This document shows positions 1 to 10,100 of a DNA stretch of 64,000 nucleotides, in pieces (position 1 is the stretch's first letter; each line of letters starts with the position of its first letter). The notes below the pieces were generated by a model. It was not told the origin of the DNA and did not search any database. It saw nothing but the letters and a program-made list of their open reading frames with translations. Source of the stretch: Deltaproteobacteria bacterium (GTDB lineage: Bacteria > Myxococcota > JADLHZ01). Where the stretch lies: contig JADLHZ010000013.1 of assembly GCA_020848545.1 (NCBI GenBank), positions 1 to 64,000 of the forward strand. The letters are read 5' to 3'. The position numbers were made by a program, and so were the translations under genes.

Positions 1-87
1 GTGTCTTCGCAAACCCACGACAGACGAAGCCGAACTTGTTTTCAAGGCATTTCTGCTATCCAACGTAAATATTTTGTTACACTGGAA

Positions 88-120
88 CCGATTATGAGTG
101 ACGGAGTCACGAATAATCGG
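88..120. terminator. Hairpin downstream of the beta-barrel gene
   Basis: The arms CCGATTAT and ATAATCGG enclose a second perfect stem, GTGAC/GTCAC, closed by a GGA loop. The two stems are separated by symmetrical GA/GA mismatches, which can form sheared pairs. The structure begins about 22 bases after the stop of the minus-strand gene at 143. No clear T-run follows on either strand, so a Rho-independent terminator is only one reading; an mRNA 3'-end stabiliser is equally possible. Confidence 0.5.
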
Positions 121-142
121 GGCTAGTTTGCGGTCCTCGCGA

Positions 143-562
143 TCAAAACCCGTAGCGGAGGCCCAGCGAAAGATCCGGCACGAATTCTCCCGTCGCGTAC
201 TGGTATGCGGCGCCAACACCGAGCGTCACCGCGCCGAAGCCGATGCCAACGCCTCCAGTCACGCGAAGGCGCAGCGCGTCGTTCATCACGTCGACGCCGG
301 CCCGCACTTCGCCGGAGACGAGGCTGCGCTCGGGGTTCCAATGCATGAAACGCGCACCCACGCCGCCGCCCAACGAGTCATCGGTGCCGTCCATCGGCAC
401 GCGCACCATGACCTCGGTGTCGATGGTCAGGTGGTGCCCCTCGTCGTCGCCGCAGTAGAGCGGATTTACCGCGAAGTGCTGCTCGACCGCGGCCGAGGAG
501 CCGCCGCCCCGATAGTGGAAAGTGGTGCTGCCGTTGCCGAGGAAGATCGCTTCACAGCTCAT
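143..562 (-). CDS. Small outer-membrane beta-barrel-like protein
   Basis: This is a 139-residue protein made of alternating hydrophobic/polar strands with Gly/Ala turns. It ends in Tyr-Gly-Phe-stop, the terminal aromatic residue expected of an outer-membrane barrel strand. The ATG at 562 gives no signal peptide. The same frame stays open about 20 codons further upstream but offers no ATG, GTG or TTG before a TGA. The N terminus may therefore be missing, either through 5' decay or a frameshift. I do not recognise a specific family; a similar terminal-Phe architecture recurs in the protein at 12918-13496. The hairpin at 88-120 lies just past its stop. Confidence 0.45.
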   Translation of the reverse strand: MSCEAIFLGNGSTTFHYRGGGSSAAVEQHFAVNPLYCGDDEGHHLTIDTEVMVRVPMDGTDDSLGGGVGARFMHWNPERSLVSGEVRAGVDVMNDALRLRVTGGVGIGFGAVTLGVGAAYQYATGEFVPDLSLGLRYGF

Positions 563-946
563 ACGGTGGATATCGACGCCTGTGGCGCATGGGTGTTCGA
601 GCGGCGCGGCGAGGGACGAGCGTCAGCTTGGCTTGTCAGTCACGACGCCAAGGGCGGCGCAAGCTGCGACAAGAGCACTTGTCTGCGAGTGTCTGACCCG
701 CGCGACAGGGCGGCCGCTGCACGGGCCCTCGCCGGCGCGCGGACGAAGCTCAGGGCGGAGGTATCACGATGCAAGTCGATTGCGAAGCGGTGCAGCGCCA
801 CCCCTGGCTGCCCGCCGGCGCTTCCGCGGCCTCCCAATATGAGCGGCGTCAGCCTGGGCAGCTGGCGACAAAGAGAATGACACAGGCACGTAGGTCTGGT
901 TCGACGAACTTTCTCCGCGGCACGCTCCGGCCCACCTTCACGCCTC
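563..946. other. Gene-poor interval
   Basis: I see no supportable gene in these 384 bases. On the minus strand one short frame around 620-670 reads like the hydrophobic core of a signal peptide (SALVAACAALGVV) but has no start and ends at a TGA. It could be the shifted remnant of the signal peptide missing from the gene at 143-562. That is a suggestion only. Confidence 0.3.
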
Positions 947-1696
947 CTAGGCCTGGCGCGCCCCGGCAGCCGCCGCTTGAAGCGCCGCTTCGTACAAGCG
1001 TTTGGCCTGTCCTCTCACTGGCGCCCCGTGCGCCGGCAACACGTGTTCGAAGTCGAGCGCCAGCGCTCCCTTCAGTGACGCAGCCGACGGCTTCGCTTGC
1101 TTGAGCCATCCCGGCCCGACGTTGTGGGCCTTGAGAAACCCCATCAGCTTCATGACCACCTTGCCCATCAAGCTGAAGTAAGCGTCTGGCGCACTCCAGT
1201 TCTGCAGCGCGTCGCCAGCGATGCAGATGCCCCCGAAGCGATGCAGCAACAACATCGCTTCGGGAGGACTCGAATCGAAGGTGTACAGGCTGGCGTCTCG
1301 CAACGGCAAACCATCGATCCCGAGCCGGGCGTCCGCGTTCAGATAGGTGGGAATCGCCTGGTCTCTGTAGTCGAATCCTTTGACCCAGCGCTGGCCATCG
1401 ACAGCCCACAACTTCGCCGCATAGCGCTGTTGATAGAACGGATCGTCGATGCCGTGAAATCCCGCGAGCCGGACGACATCGGTGACTTTGCCGAGCGCAT
1501 CGAGCTCTTGCAGACCCGCGTCATCGAGGCGCACGGAGTTGATGATGATCAATCGGCCATCTTCCCGCACCACCGTCATGTTGCGGGAGAACCGCATCGC
1601 GCCAGGCATCTTGCTCGTGCCGGTGACGAAATAGATGCCACCAAAAACTTCCTCGATGGAACCGTGCGGGTAGGCGGGAGCGAACGATGCAGTCAT
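947..1696 (-). CDS. MBL-fold-like protein lacking the HxHxDH motif
   Basis: This 249-residue protein resembles metallo-beta-lactamase-fold hydrolases in overall pattern. It has an early GIYFVTG-like strand, a VREDGRLIIINSV strand, a mid-protein GGICIAGDALQNW segment that matches the Asp-bearing motif, and a late FEHVLPAHGAPV segment that matches the last His motif. Where the first metal-binding motif (HxHxDH) should stand the sequence reads AGFHGIDD, so the canonical metal ligands are mostly absent and hydrolase activity is doubtful. I chose the ATG at 1696 because AGGAG lies just upstream; a TTG at 1711 is also in frame. The substrate is unknown. Confidence 0.6.
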   Translation of the reverse strand: MTASFAPAYPHGSIEEVFGGIYFVTGTSKMPGAMRFSRNMTVVREDGRLIIINSVRLDDAGLQELDALGKVTDVVRLAGFHGIDDPFYQQRYAAKLWAVDGQRWVKGFDYRDQAIPTYLNADARLGIDGLPLRDASLYTFDSSPPEAMLLLHRFGGICIAGDALQNWSAPDAYFSLMGKVVMKLMGFLKAHNVGPGWLKQAKPSAASLKGALALDFEHVLPAHGAPVRGQAKRLYEAALQAAAAGARQA

Positions 1697-1771
1697 CTGC
1701 TCCTGCTGCAATATTCGAGGCGACGGTGCAACCGTGACCGACGCCTGCGGCTGAACGTCTGAGGCAGAAGG

Positions 1772-2386
1772 TCAGAACGGCGAAATCAGCCAGTGATAGT
1801 GGTTCGCGAGGGTCTTGTTGCCGGCAGCGGACGCGGCGGCATTACCCGCCTTCGCCCACCCGCTCCCCTTGTCCTCATCCATCAGCTTGGTGAGCGTGGC
1901 CCCCGCGAGCGCCTGGAGCTCCTTGCGATCTTCTGGGCTCATCGGCTTACCGGTGATCGGATTGAGCGCCTCGTTGAGGGCGAAGTAGTTCTGCGCGAGC
2001 GCGTCCCAGCGTTCGTGCTTCGCCTTGGCCAGCGCCTCTTCGGCCTCTTTGCGTTGCGGCGTATCGGGTTTGGTCGCGGCGAGCTTCTTCTCGGCGTCGG
2101 CCACCTTCTTGTCGAGCGCGGGGTCGGGGCCGACGCTCCGCCTGAGCTTCGCGACGTCAGCGGGGCCGTGTTTGTCGATCGCAGCTTCGAACGCAGCCCT
2201 GGTCGCCGGATCGAGTTTTTGGCTCTTCATCGCCGCGCGGATGTCGTCCGGCGATGCGTGATCCATCTGCATCATCGCGATCACCATCGTATCGACTTCA
2301 CCCGCGGTGACAGCGGTCCCGCCGTCCGTGTCTGCCCGGCGCGCCGAATCCAGACCGCGCGCCATCGTGTTCGTCACGTCGACCAT
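1772..2386 (-). CDS. Uncharacterised protein with one EF-hand-like loop
   Basis: This is a 204-residue, Ala/Lys/Asp-rich, mostly helical protein. Near the N terminus (about residues 18-29) it carries DTDGGTAVTAGE, which fits a 12-residue EF-hand loop with acids at 1 and 3, Gly at 4, a hydrophobic residue at 8 and Glu at 12. The centre is a charged helical stretch rich in KKVADAEKKLAAT-type sequence, probably a coiled coil. No signal peptide is visible. The ATG at 2384-2386 was preferred over a much longer upstream extension because that extension overlaps the divergent gene at 2432. No family was recognised. Confidence 0.55.
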   Translation of the reverse strand: MVDVTNTMARGLDSARRADTDGGTAVTAGEVDTMVIAMMQMDHASPDDIRAAMKSQKLDPATRAAFEAAIDKHGPADVAKLRRSVGPDPALDKKVADAEKKLAATKPDTPQRKEAEEALAKAKHERWDALAQNYFALNEALNPITGKPMSPEDRKELQALAGATLTKLMDEDKGSGWAKAGNAAASAAGNKTLANHYHWLISPF

Positions 2387-2431
2387 TCGACAATGGTTGC
2401 ACTCAAGGGGTCGCCCGCGCAAGCTGAACGC

Positions 2432-2761
2432 ATGCCACACCCCATCGTTCGCAAATTGCTCGGCGCGGTTGATTCGAAGGGGATGCGCATCGCCGACGCC
2501 GCGATCTCGGAGGCGCGGGAGGGCTTGTTGAAGCAAGCCGACCCGCGGGCGTTCCTAGACTTGCTCGTCGTCTGGGGCCGCTTCGACGCGCGCAGCGTCC
2601 AGCCGTTGGCGGACCAGCTCCTCGGCCTCGTGCGCCTGTTCTCAGAGCTCGCCGACGCAGACGCCGAGACGCTGCGCCGCCACGCGAAAAAAGAAGAGCG
2701 GCGCACGAGCGTCACGCTGCCCGGCGCGAGCTTGGGGAGCGTCGGGATACGCAAGCGCTAG
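2432..2761 (+). CDS. Small uncharacterised protein
   Basis: This 109-residue protein starts MPHPIVRKLLGAVDSKGM. It has amphipathic helices and a basic C-terminal tail, with codon use like its neighbours. An alternative in-frame ATG lies at 2393, which would leave only six bases to the divergent gene whose start is at 2386; the 2432 start leaves 45 bases for a shared promoter. I do not recognise a domain and no signal peptide or membrane segment is apparent. Confidence 0.45.
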   Translation: MPHPIVRKLLGAVDSKGMRIADAAISEAREGLLKQADPRAFLDLLVVWGRFDARSVQPLADQLLGLVRLFSELADADAETLRRHAKKEERRTSVTLPGASLGSVGIRKR

Positions 2762-2948
2762 CGAGATCACGCCATCACGCCGAGAGCCCCGACGCGCACG
2801 GCGCCGACGCGCTTGAAGCGCAGCCAAGCGCGTCGACGGGACGGTCAACGCATCAGCTCGGCCACCCGAATTTTCCGATTGATACGGCGAAGATCGAGCT
2901 CGACACCGCGCTCAGGACCCCGATCTGCGACTTCGCCGGCTGCGCGCC

Positions 2949-4604
2949 TCACGAAACGGCGGAGGTGCGCAGCAAGTAGCGCTGAATCTTTCCGGTTGCG
3001 GTCTTTGGCAGGGCGGCCACGGTTTCGAACGATCGCGGCAGCTTGTAGGCGGCCAATCGTTTGCGTGCGAAGGCCTCCAGGTCTTCCGCCGTCGGGCGCG
3101 GTGCATCGTCGCGCAGGACCACGAACGCCTTGGGTTTGATGAGACCGTGGGCGTCCGCTTGCCCGACGACGGCGCACTCGAGGATGGCCGGGTGCTCGGC
3201 GAGCGCTGCCTCGACCTCGGTCGGGCTCACCCAGATCCCGCCCGCCTTCAGCATGTCATCGCTCCGCCCCTGGTAGTGGTAGTAGCCGTGCGCGTCGCAG
3301 AGATATTTGTCGCCGGTGCGGGCCCACTCGCCGATGAACGTCGCTTGGCTCCGTTGTTGTTGGTTCCAGTAGCCCGCGCAGATTGAGTCGCCGGCGATCA
3401 GCAGATCGCCGACGACGCCTGGCGCCACATCGGCGTTCGCGTCGTCGACCACCCGAGCGCGATAGCCGGCGACGAGCTTTCCGCTCGACCCGGGCAGCAC
3501 GTCGTTTGGTCGATTGGAAATGAAGATGTGCAACGCCTCCGTCGAGCCGATGCCGTCGAGCAGCTCGCAGCCAAAGCGCGTCCGCCATTTTTCGTACAGC
3601 GCTGGAGGCAGCGCTTCTCCTGCCGACACAGCGAGGCGTAACGCCTGAAGGTCGAACGCGCGCCGCTCTGCTTCGCTCAGGGCACAGATTGCGGCGTAAG
3701 CGGTGGGCACGCCGAAGAACACCGTCGCGCGGTGCTTCGAGGCGAGCTCGAGCGCGCGCTGAGGGGTTGGCTTGTCTGGGTGCAAGATGGTGCTCGCGCC
3801 TACGTAGAGCGGAAAATACAACGCATTGCCCAAGCCGTAGGCAAAGAAGAGCCTGGCCACCGAGTAGGTTCGATCTTCTGGCCGCAGATCGAGCACGCCG
3901 CGCGCGTAGGCCTCGGCGCAGACGATCATATCGTGCTGCAGATGAATCGCGGCCTTCGGGCGGCCGGTGGTGCCAGAAGTATAGAGCCAGAAGCAGGCGT
4001 CGTCACGCCGGGCGTCGAAGGTCGCAACGCGCGAGCCGGCGTGCTTCGCGCAGAGCGCGGCGTAGTCGTGAACGGACAGAAGAGCGTTCTCAGGTAGGCT
4101 CGCCGGCCCGACGATCACCAAGTGTCGCAGGTAACGCAGCCCACCGAGGACGGGGGTGATGCTCGGAAGCAGCGCCGCGCTCACGATCAAGATCCTCGCG
4201 CGACTGTCGTCGCAGAGAACCTCGTAGTCGCTCGGCTTGAGCAGCGTGCTCACCGGCACCGGTACGACGCCAACCTTGATGGCGCCGAAGAAGCAGCACG
4301 CGAAGGCCGCCGAATCTTGCAAGAGAAGCAAGGCCCGCTCTTCCGGGCGCGCGTCGAGGCAGTGAACCAGGGCGGCGGCAAACCGGTCGACGCCGTCCGC
4401 GAGCTCCCCGTAGCTGTAGCTGGTGTCGTCGCCGGCATCGATTATCGCGAGGTCACGGTGACGGCCCTCGCGCAGGTGACGATCGATGAATACATCCGTC
4501 GCGTTCAGTCGTTCCGGGAGATCGTGAATCACGGCGCCTCCGTCTGGCGGCAGCCTGCCGAAGGGGAGCGAAGGGGTCAACTTGAAGACCTCCGGCTCGC
4601 GCAC
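2949..4604 (-). CDS. Benzoate-CoA-ligase-family acyl-CoA synthetase
   Basis: This ANL-superfamily enzyme of about 551 residues adenylates a carboxylic acid and transfers it to CoA. The P-loop motif YTSGTTGRPK is present, followed by GIGSTE, the ARTGDKY core motif, the hinge GRSDDMLKAGGIWVSPTEVE, and the C-terminal PKTATGKIQRYLL carrying the catalytic Lys. The spacing and the FFAYGLGN and ISNRPND segments match benzoate-CoA ligases, as opposed to acetyl- or long-chain-CoA synthetases. The aromatic substrate is inferred. The annotated start is a GTG at 4604; a TTG at 4580, eight bases after GGAGG, is a strong alternative. No other aromatic-degradation gene lies beside it. The helicase gene upstream ends at 4673. 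Confidence 0.85.
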   Translation of the reverse strand: MREPEVFKLTPSLPFGRLPPDGGAVIHDLPERLNATDVFIDRHLREGRHRDLAIIDAGDDTSYSYGELADGVDRFAAALVHCLDARPEERALLLLQDSAAFACCFFGAIKVGVVPVPVSTLLKPSDYEVLCDDSRARILIVSAALLPSITPVLGGLRYLRHLVIVGPASLPENALLSVHDYAALCAKHAGSRVATFDARRDDACFWLYTSGTTGRPKAAIHLQHDMIVCAEAYARGVLDLRPEDRTYSVARLFFAYGLGNALYFPLYVGASTILHPDKPTPQRALELASKHRATVFFGVPTAYAAICALSEAERRAFDLQALRLAVSAGEALPPALYEKWRTRFGCELLDGIGSTEALHIFISNRPNDVLPGSSGKLVAGYRARVVDDANADVAPGVVGDLLIAGDSICAGYWNQQQRSQATFIGEWARTGDKYLCDAHGYYHYQGRSDDMLKAGGIWVSPTEVEAALAEHPAILECAVVGQADAHGLIKPKAFVVLRDDAPRPTAEDLEAFARKRLAAYKLPRSFETVAALPKTATGKIQRYLLRTSAVS

Positions 4605-4672
4605 CGGACGACACCCACCTGCGGTGTCTGACCGTGAATCGGGGGCCGGTGTTCAGTCTGAGCCGGGGCGAT

Positions 4673-6694
4673 TCAACGCCACATCGCCCTGAGCTTACCC
4701 GCGACGTCGACCCGCGGACCGACCGGCGCGGACCCGGCAACCGCGTTCGGGCGATCGCCAAAGCCGATGCACTCGAATTTGTCGGCAATCGCAGGTGGGA
4801 TGAAGCGCGTGCGCGACGCGTAAACGTGCGCGTCGCCGTGGCGGCCTTGCTGCCGAATGAAGAACTTCAACGGGTGCACGACGTCGAGCGACTCCTTCGC
4901 CCGCGTCATCGCCACGTAGAGCAAGCGCCGCTCCTCTTCGAGCTGCTCGGTCGAGCCGACGGCGAGATCGGAAGGGATCGCGCCATCCGCCGCGTTGAGG
5001 ACGAACACCGAGTCCCACTCCTGACCCTTGGCCGAGTGGATGGTCGACAAGATCAGAAAATCCTCATCGAGGTGCGGCGGGCCAGCGAGATCTCCCGTCG
5101 CCTGCGGTGGGTCGAGGGTGAGCTCGGACAAGAAGCGCTCGCGCGACGGGCACTGGGCTGCGATGTGCTCTAGCTGTTCGAGGTCACCGCCGCGCTCGCT
5201 CGGGTGATCATACAGCCGCTCCATGTGCGGCTGGTACCACTTGCGCACGGCGCCGAGCTGCCCTGGCCACGGCGCCCGCTCACCGTGGAGCGCCTGCAAC
5301 AGGTCGACGAGCGCCGAGAATCCGTCGCGCGCGCCGCTCGGCGGAGTGAAGGCGCCGAGCGCCGACAGGTCGTAACCGCTCTCACCAAGGCGCTTCGCCG
5401 CCCGATCTGCCACTGCCGGTCCGATGCCCGGCAAGAGCTGTAGCACGCGAAAGGCCGCCACGTTGTCGCGCAGATTCTCGCACCAGCGCAGCACACACAC
5501 GATGTCTTTGACGTGCGCCGCCTCGAGGAACTTGAGCCCGCCGAACTTCACGTACGGGATGTTGCGGCGCCCGAGCTCGAGCTCGAGCAGGTCCGAGTGA
5601 TGGGCCGCGCGAAACAGCACCGCTTGATGCTGCAGCGCGACGCCGGCTTCGCGCCGCTCGAGAATGCGCCCAACGACGTACTGCACCTGCGCGTCTTCGT
5701 CGGCAGCGCTGACCAAGCGTGGCTTGGCGCCGCCCGCGCGCGTGGTGAACAAATTCTTGGTGAAGCGATGCGCGGCCAAGCCGATGACGGCGTTCGACGC
5801 GTCGAGGATCGGCGCCCGGGATCGATAGTTTTGTTCGAGCGTGATCACCCGCGCGGGCGGCGTGAAGCGATTTGGGAACTCCAAGATGTTGGCGACGTCG
5901 GCCGCGCGGAAGGCGTAGATCGACTGCGCGTCGTCGCCCACCACCGTCAGCCCGCGGCCGTCCGGCTTCATCTTGAGCAGCACCGCCGCTTGCAGCGCGT
6001 TGGTGTCTTGGTACTCGTCGACGAGCACGTGATCGAAGCGCGCGCTCACGCTCGCGGCGAGCGCTTCGTCGCCCATCAGGTAGTACCAGTAGAGGAGCAG
6101 GTCGTCGTAGTCGAGCAGGTGGTGGGCCTGTTTTTCCGCGACGTAGGCGGCGAAGAGCGCCTTGAGCTCCGCGTGCCAGGGCTCGCACCAAGGATAATCG
6201 CGCGCGAGCGCACGTTCGAGCGGCTCTTGCGCGTTGACGACGCGCGAGTAGATGGCGAGGCAGGTGCCCTTCTTCGGAAAGCGCTTGTCGAGCTTCGCGT
6301 AACCGAGCGCGTGCCGGGACACGTCGAGCAGATCGCTCGCGTCCGAGCGATCGAGCACGGTGAAGGCGGGGTCGAGCCCGAGGCTCAACGCGTGCAGCCT
6401 AAGCAGTCGGTTGGCGATGGCGTGGAAGGTGCCGGACCACGGCAGGCTCGCCGCTCGCGCCGTGCGCTGTGCGCGCCGGGTCATCTCGGCGGCGGCCCGG
6501 CGGGTGAACGTGAGCAGCAGGATGCGCTGCGGATTGGCCCCGTGCAGCACGAGCTGCGCGACCCGGTGAGCGAGCGTATTGGTCTTCCCCGAGCCAGCCC
6601 CGGCGATGATCAAGAGCGGGCCGCCCGGTGCGCCGCTCGGCAATCCGTGAAACACAGCCTGGCGTTGAGCATCGTTGAGGGTGTCAGGTTCCAC
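4673..6694 (-). CDS. UvrD/Rep/PcrA-family superfamily 1 DNA helicase
   Basis: This is a 673-residue SF1A helicase. Motifs appear in order: Walker A AGAGSGKT (residues 31-38), LLTFTRRAAAEM, the Walker B region LVDEYQDTN, GDDAQSIYAFR, LEQNYRS, LSTIHSAKGQEWDSVF and EEERRLLYVAMTRAKE. It should translocate 3' to 5' on single-stranded DNA in repair or replication restart. At 673 residues it is Rep-sized and lacks the extended UvrD C terminus. The start is GTG at 6694. The IS5-like fragment at 6721-6988 abuts it, so the original promoter may have been replaced. A second helicase of the same family lies at 23109-25160. Confidence 0.92.
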   Translation of the reverse strand: MEPDTLNDAQRQAVFHGLPSGAPGGPLLIIAGAGSGKTNTLAHRVAQLVLHGANPQRILLLTFTRRAAAEMTRRAQRTARAASLPWSGTFHAIANRLLRLHALSLGLDPAFTVLDRSDASDLLDVSRHALGYAKLDKRFPKKGTCLAIYSRVVNAQEPLERALARDYPWCEPWHAELKALFAAYVAEKQAHHLLDYDDLLLYWYYLMGDEALAASVSARFDHVLVDEYQDTNALQAAVLLKMKPDGRGLTVVGDDAQSIYAFRAADVANILEFPNRFTPPARVITLEQNYRSRAPILDASNAVIGLAAHRFTKNLFTTRAGGAKPRLVSAADEDAQVQYVVGRILERREAGVALQHQAVLFRAAHHSDLLELELGRRNIPYVKFGGLKFLEAAHVKDIVCVLRWCENLRDNVAAFRVLQLLPGIGPAVADRAAKRLGESGYDLSALGAFTPPSGARDGFSALVDLLQALHGERAPWPGQLGAVRKWYQPHMERLYDHPSERGGDLEQLEHIAAQCPSRERFLSELTLDPPQATGDLAGPPHLDEDFLILSTIHSAKGQEWDSVFVLNAADGAIPSDLAVGSTEQLEEERRLLYVAMTRAKESLDVVHPLKFFIRQQGRHGDAHVYASRTRFIPPAIADKFECIGFGDRPNAVAGSAPVGPRVDVAGKLRAMWR

Positions 6695-6720
6695 GAGTGA
6701 GAACGTTACAACTGATTAAA

Positions 6721-6988
6721 TGTTCAGTCCACAACACTGCCTCGACGAAGTTTCGATCGTTTCCGCCACGGCGTCCAAACACACGGTCGCCTTCGACAAA
6801 AGCCTCGATCCGCTCCCATTGCCGATCACTCAATTGAACACGAGGTGCCATCGAGAGCGCAAACGCGCATCACATTGGACCCGCCGCAAATTTCCGGCGC
6901 TCTTCGTCCGCGTCCGCGTCCGCGACAGCGTCTTTCGTTTGCGTTTGCGTCAGCGTTTGCGCAGGAAATCATTCAGGGACACGCCCTA
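6721..6988 (-). mobile_element. Truncated IS5-family insertion sequence
   Basis: Read on the minus strand, an ATG at 6849-6851 opens a frame starting MAPRVQLSDRQWERIEAF and continuing through GRRGGNDRNFVEAVLW. This is the characteristic N terminus of IS5-group transposases. Homology stops after VLW, about 43 codons in; the frame then runs to a TGA at 6684 inside the helicase start. The stretch ATTCAGGGACACGCCCTAA at 6971-6989 sits about 130 bases upstream of the transposase ATG, where the element's terminal inverted repeat would lie. GTCCGC and GTTTGC hexamers are tandemly repeated at 6904-6962. The rest of the transposase and the other end are missing, so the element is immobile. Confidence 0.75.
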
Positions 6989-7110
6989 ATAGATGAGCAC
7001 GAGCCACGCCGGCAGCTTGGCGACGAACACCACGAAGAGCATGTTCACCTTGGCATGAGGAAACAACATCAAGTAGGAGCCGAGCATGCCGGAGATCGCC
7101 TGTGGTGATG
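6986..7110 (-). pseudogene. Rhomboid-family intramembrane protease, C-terminal fragment
   Basis: The minus strand reads AISGMLGSYLMLFPHAKVN and then MLFVVFVAKLPAWLVLIY before a TAG at 6986-6988. This matches the rhomboid segment just after the active-site GxSG, in which AIxGxLGAYLxLFPxARV is the usual consensus. The upstream part with the catalytic Ser is gone, replaced by the start of the caspase gene on the opposite strand. The stop coincides with the putative terminal repeat of the IS fragment. The simplest history is that an insertion sequence truncated a rhomboid gene and later deletions removed the remainder. Confidence 0.6.
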
Positions 7111-10100
7111 CAGCTCGTCGGTGTCTCGATCTTCCTATTCAGCGCCGCCCAGCCCGCTCCACCACGCCTGGTCGTGCAGACCGCGGCGTACCCCGTCTCC
7201 CTCGCCGCGAGTCCTGACGGCCGATTTCTCGCGGCCGAGGATGGGGGGGGAATCAGACTCTGGGACCTCCGCAGCGGGCTCTACACGCGCTCGATCGTCA
7301 AGCCGCACGCGCTCGGCCTGAGCTTCAGCGATGACGGCAAGCGACTGCTGGCGACGGACAACGACAGTGAGGTGTTCGACGTGGCGACCGGAGAGAGCCT
7401 GCTGCGGCTGCCTCGTTTCTTCAGCTTCGGCCACTTCGTGCGCGGGTCGCGGCAGCTCCTGCTCTGCGGCCGAAAACAACTGCAGCTTTGGGATGCGGAA
7501 CGTTTGACCCTCGTGCGCGAGGTGACGCTGCCTCAGCAGCTCGTGATCGAGCAATGCGAGCTCGCCCGCGAGGCGAATGTCATCCTCGCCCGCGTCGCTG
7601 GCGCGGTGCTCTTGCTCGATCCCGCGAGCGGCGCGACGGTCTCCACCCTGCCACAGACCGAAGTCGTCGCGTTTTCACTGAGCGAAAGCGGCAAGCTGCT
7701 TGCCATCGTCCAGAAGAAGGGCAGCGTCGTCCTCGTCGATCTTGGCTCCCGTGCCGAAGTGAAGACGCTCGCTGGCGCCACCGCGAGTCGCGGGGTCTTT
7801 GCCGACCAAGACCGCCGCTTCGTCGCGATCGACCAGAAGCAGCACGCCGTGTCGTGGGACATCGGGAGCGGCGCGGCGACCATCATCAAAGACCGGATCA
7901 TCGAGGGCGAGGGTAAGGAAATAGAGCTGTCGGCCGGCTTCGTCGCGCGCGTCCCCTCGGGCGTCGTCCTGAGTGCACCCCATGTCTCACGCGATCCCGA
8001 CCTCGGCATATGGATAAGATCGATACAGGTCCGCAGCGCCGACGGCCTGCGCGTCCTCGGTCGCGCCGGCGGCATCGCGATCCCGGCGCTCGACGCCGTC
8101 TTCGACGACGCGCGAACCCTGCACTACGCTGGCGGCCAGCGCTTCGACACGAGGAGTGCGGCCCGGGTCAAGGACGGAGACAAGATCATCCTCACCAGCG
8201 CGCGCCACCGGGCTCGTGTGCTCGGAGAGGCCGGGAGCGCGACCTGGATCGAGGCCGGCGGTGAGCGGCGGCCGGTCACAGGCGTGGACCGCATCCTGGC
8301 GCTTTCCGAGAGCGGCGCGCGCGTCATCGTCGCCGATGAGGGCGGGCTGTTCGTCGCCGACACGACGAGCCTCGGCCGCCGCGTCAAGCTCGCGCTGCCC
8401 GCCGGTTTTACGCTCCAGCAGAAGGTTCTGAACCCGGCGCAGTTTTCGCCCGACGGGACAGCGGTCTTGGTGAAGAGCAAGGACAGCGTCTTCGAGCTCG
8501 ATGCCGAGAGCGGCGCCGAGCGCTTCGCCGTGCGCTTCGATCATGTTCTTGGCATCGCCTACGGCAAGCATGGGGCGGTCGTCTGCGCGGCAAGCCCGGG
8601 GAATAGGTTCGCTTTGCACTTCCTCGACCGGCGCGGCGCGATTGCGCACCGCGTGAAAGGAACGACGGTCAAGCTCGTCGCGAGCGCGGATGGGGCTTGG
8701 CTCGCGTACTCGGATCAGGAGGGCGAGTTTCGCCTGGTCTCGGGCGAAGACGGTCAGCTGCTGTGGCAAACGCGCTTCGCCGCTTCCGTCGGGTCGATCA
8801 CCTTTTCCCCGGATGGCTCGACGCTCGCCGTCGTCGAGATGACGGGGGTTGCCTCGCTGCGCGCCGTCGACGACGGGCGCGTGATCGCTCACTTCTTGCC
8901 GGCCGGGCCAGCCGAGCTCGTCACGTTTCTCCCAGAGGGATATTACTTTGGCTCGCGTCAGGCGCTGCGTCTCATCGGCTTTGGCGTCGGCGCGCGCGCT
9001 TTTCCGTTCGAGCAATTCGATCTTCGCTTCAATCGGCCTGACCTGGTGCTCGCGCGCCTCGGCGGAGCCACCCCACAGACGATCGAAGCCTATGCTCGGG
9101 CTCACGCCAGGCGGCTCGAGCGCATGGGCTTTTCTGCGTCGGCGGAGGGCGGGGGCGAGTTGCCCGAGCTCGAGATCGTATCACCGCTGCCGACCACCAC
9201 CCGCGAGGCCGCGCTCCGAATCGAGGTCCGAGCGATCGACGCGCAAACGGCGATCGACCGGATTAACCTGTTCATCAACGACGTGCCGGTCTTCGGCAGC
9301 GAGGGGCGGCGGGTGGCAGCGCAGGCTTCTCATGACGTCCGAGAGGTGATCACGGCAGAGCTGCTCCCGGGGCGCAACCGGCTGCAGATTTCGGCCCACA
9401 ACGTCGCGGGTGTAGAGTCTTTCCGCGAGACCGCCGAGGTGACGCTCGACGCGCCGCCGAAGCAGAGCAACCTCTACGTGCTCGCGATCGGCGTCTCGGA
9501 CTATCCCGGCAAGGATTACGACCTGACCTACGCGGCGAAGGACGCCCGGGACATCGCCGCGTTCTTCGAGCGACAAAAAAAGCGTTTCGGGAAGGTCTTC
9601 ACAAAACGCCTGCTCGACGGAGCGGCGACGCGGGACGGCATCCTCGCGGCGCGGGGGTTCCTCGAACAGGCCCGGGCCGAGGACGAGGTCGTGCTCTTCA
9701 TCGCCGGTCACGGCCTGCTCGACGAGCGCCTCGACTACTTCTTCGCCACGGCCGACGTCGACTTCGCGCAACCGGCGGAGCGCGGGTTGCCGTTCGCGCG
9801 GCTCGAACGCATGCTCGATGGCATCGCCGCGCGAAAGAAGCTGGCACTCGTCGATACCTGCTATTCCGGCGAGGTCGACCAGGCCGATGTCGCGTGGGCG
9901 GCCGCGCCAAAGCGCAGCGGCGCGGTGCGGGCGCGGGCCGTGCGCGGGATGATCGCGAAGCCAGCGGGCGGCGGCCGGTCGACGGAACGCCTCGGCGACG
10001 TCTTCGTCGAGCTTCGGCGTGGCTCCGGCGCGGCCGTGATCGCCAGCGCGAGCGGCCTCGAGCTGGCGCTCGAATCGGACAAGTGGCGCAACGGCGTCTT

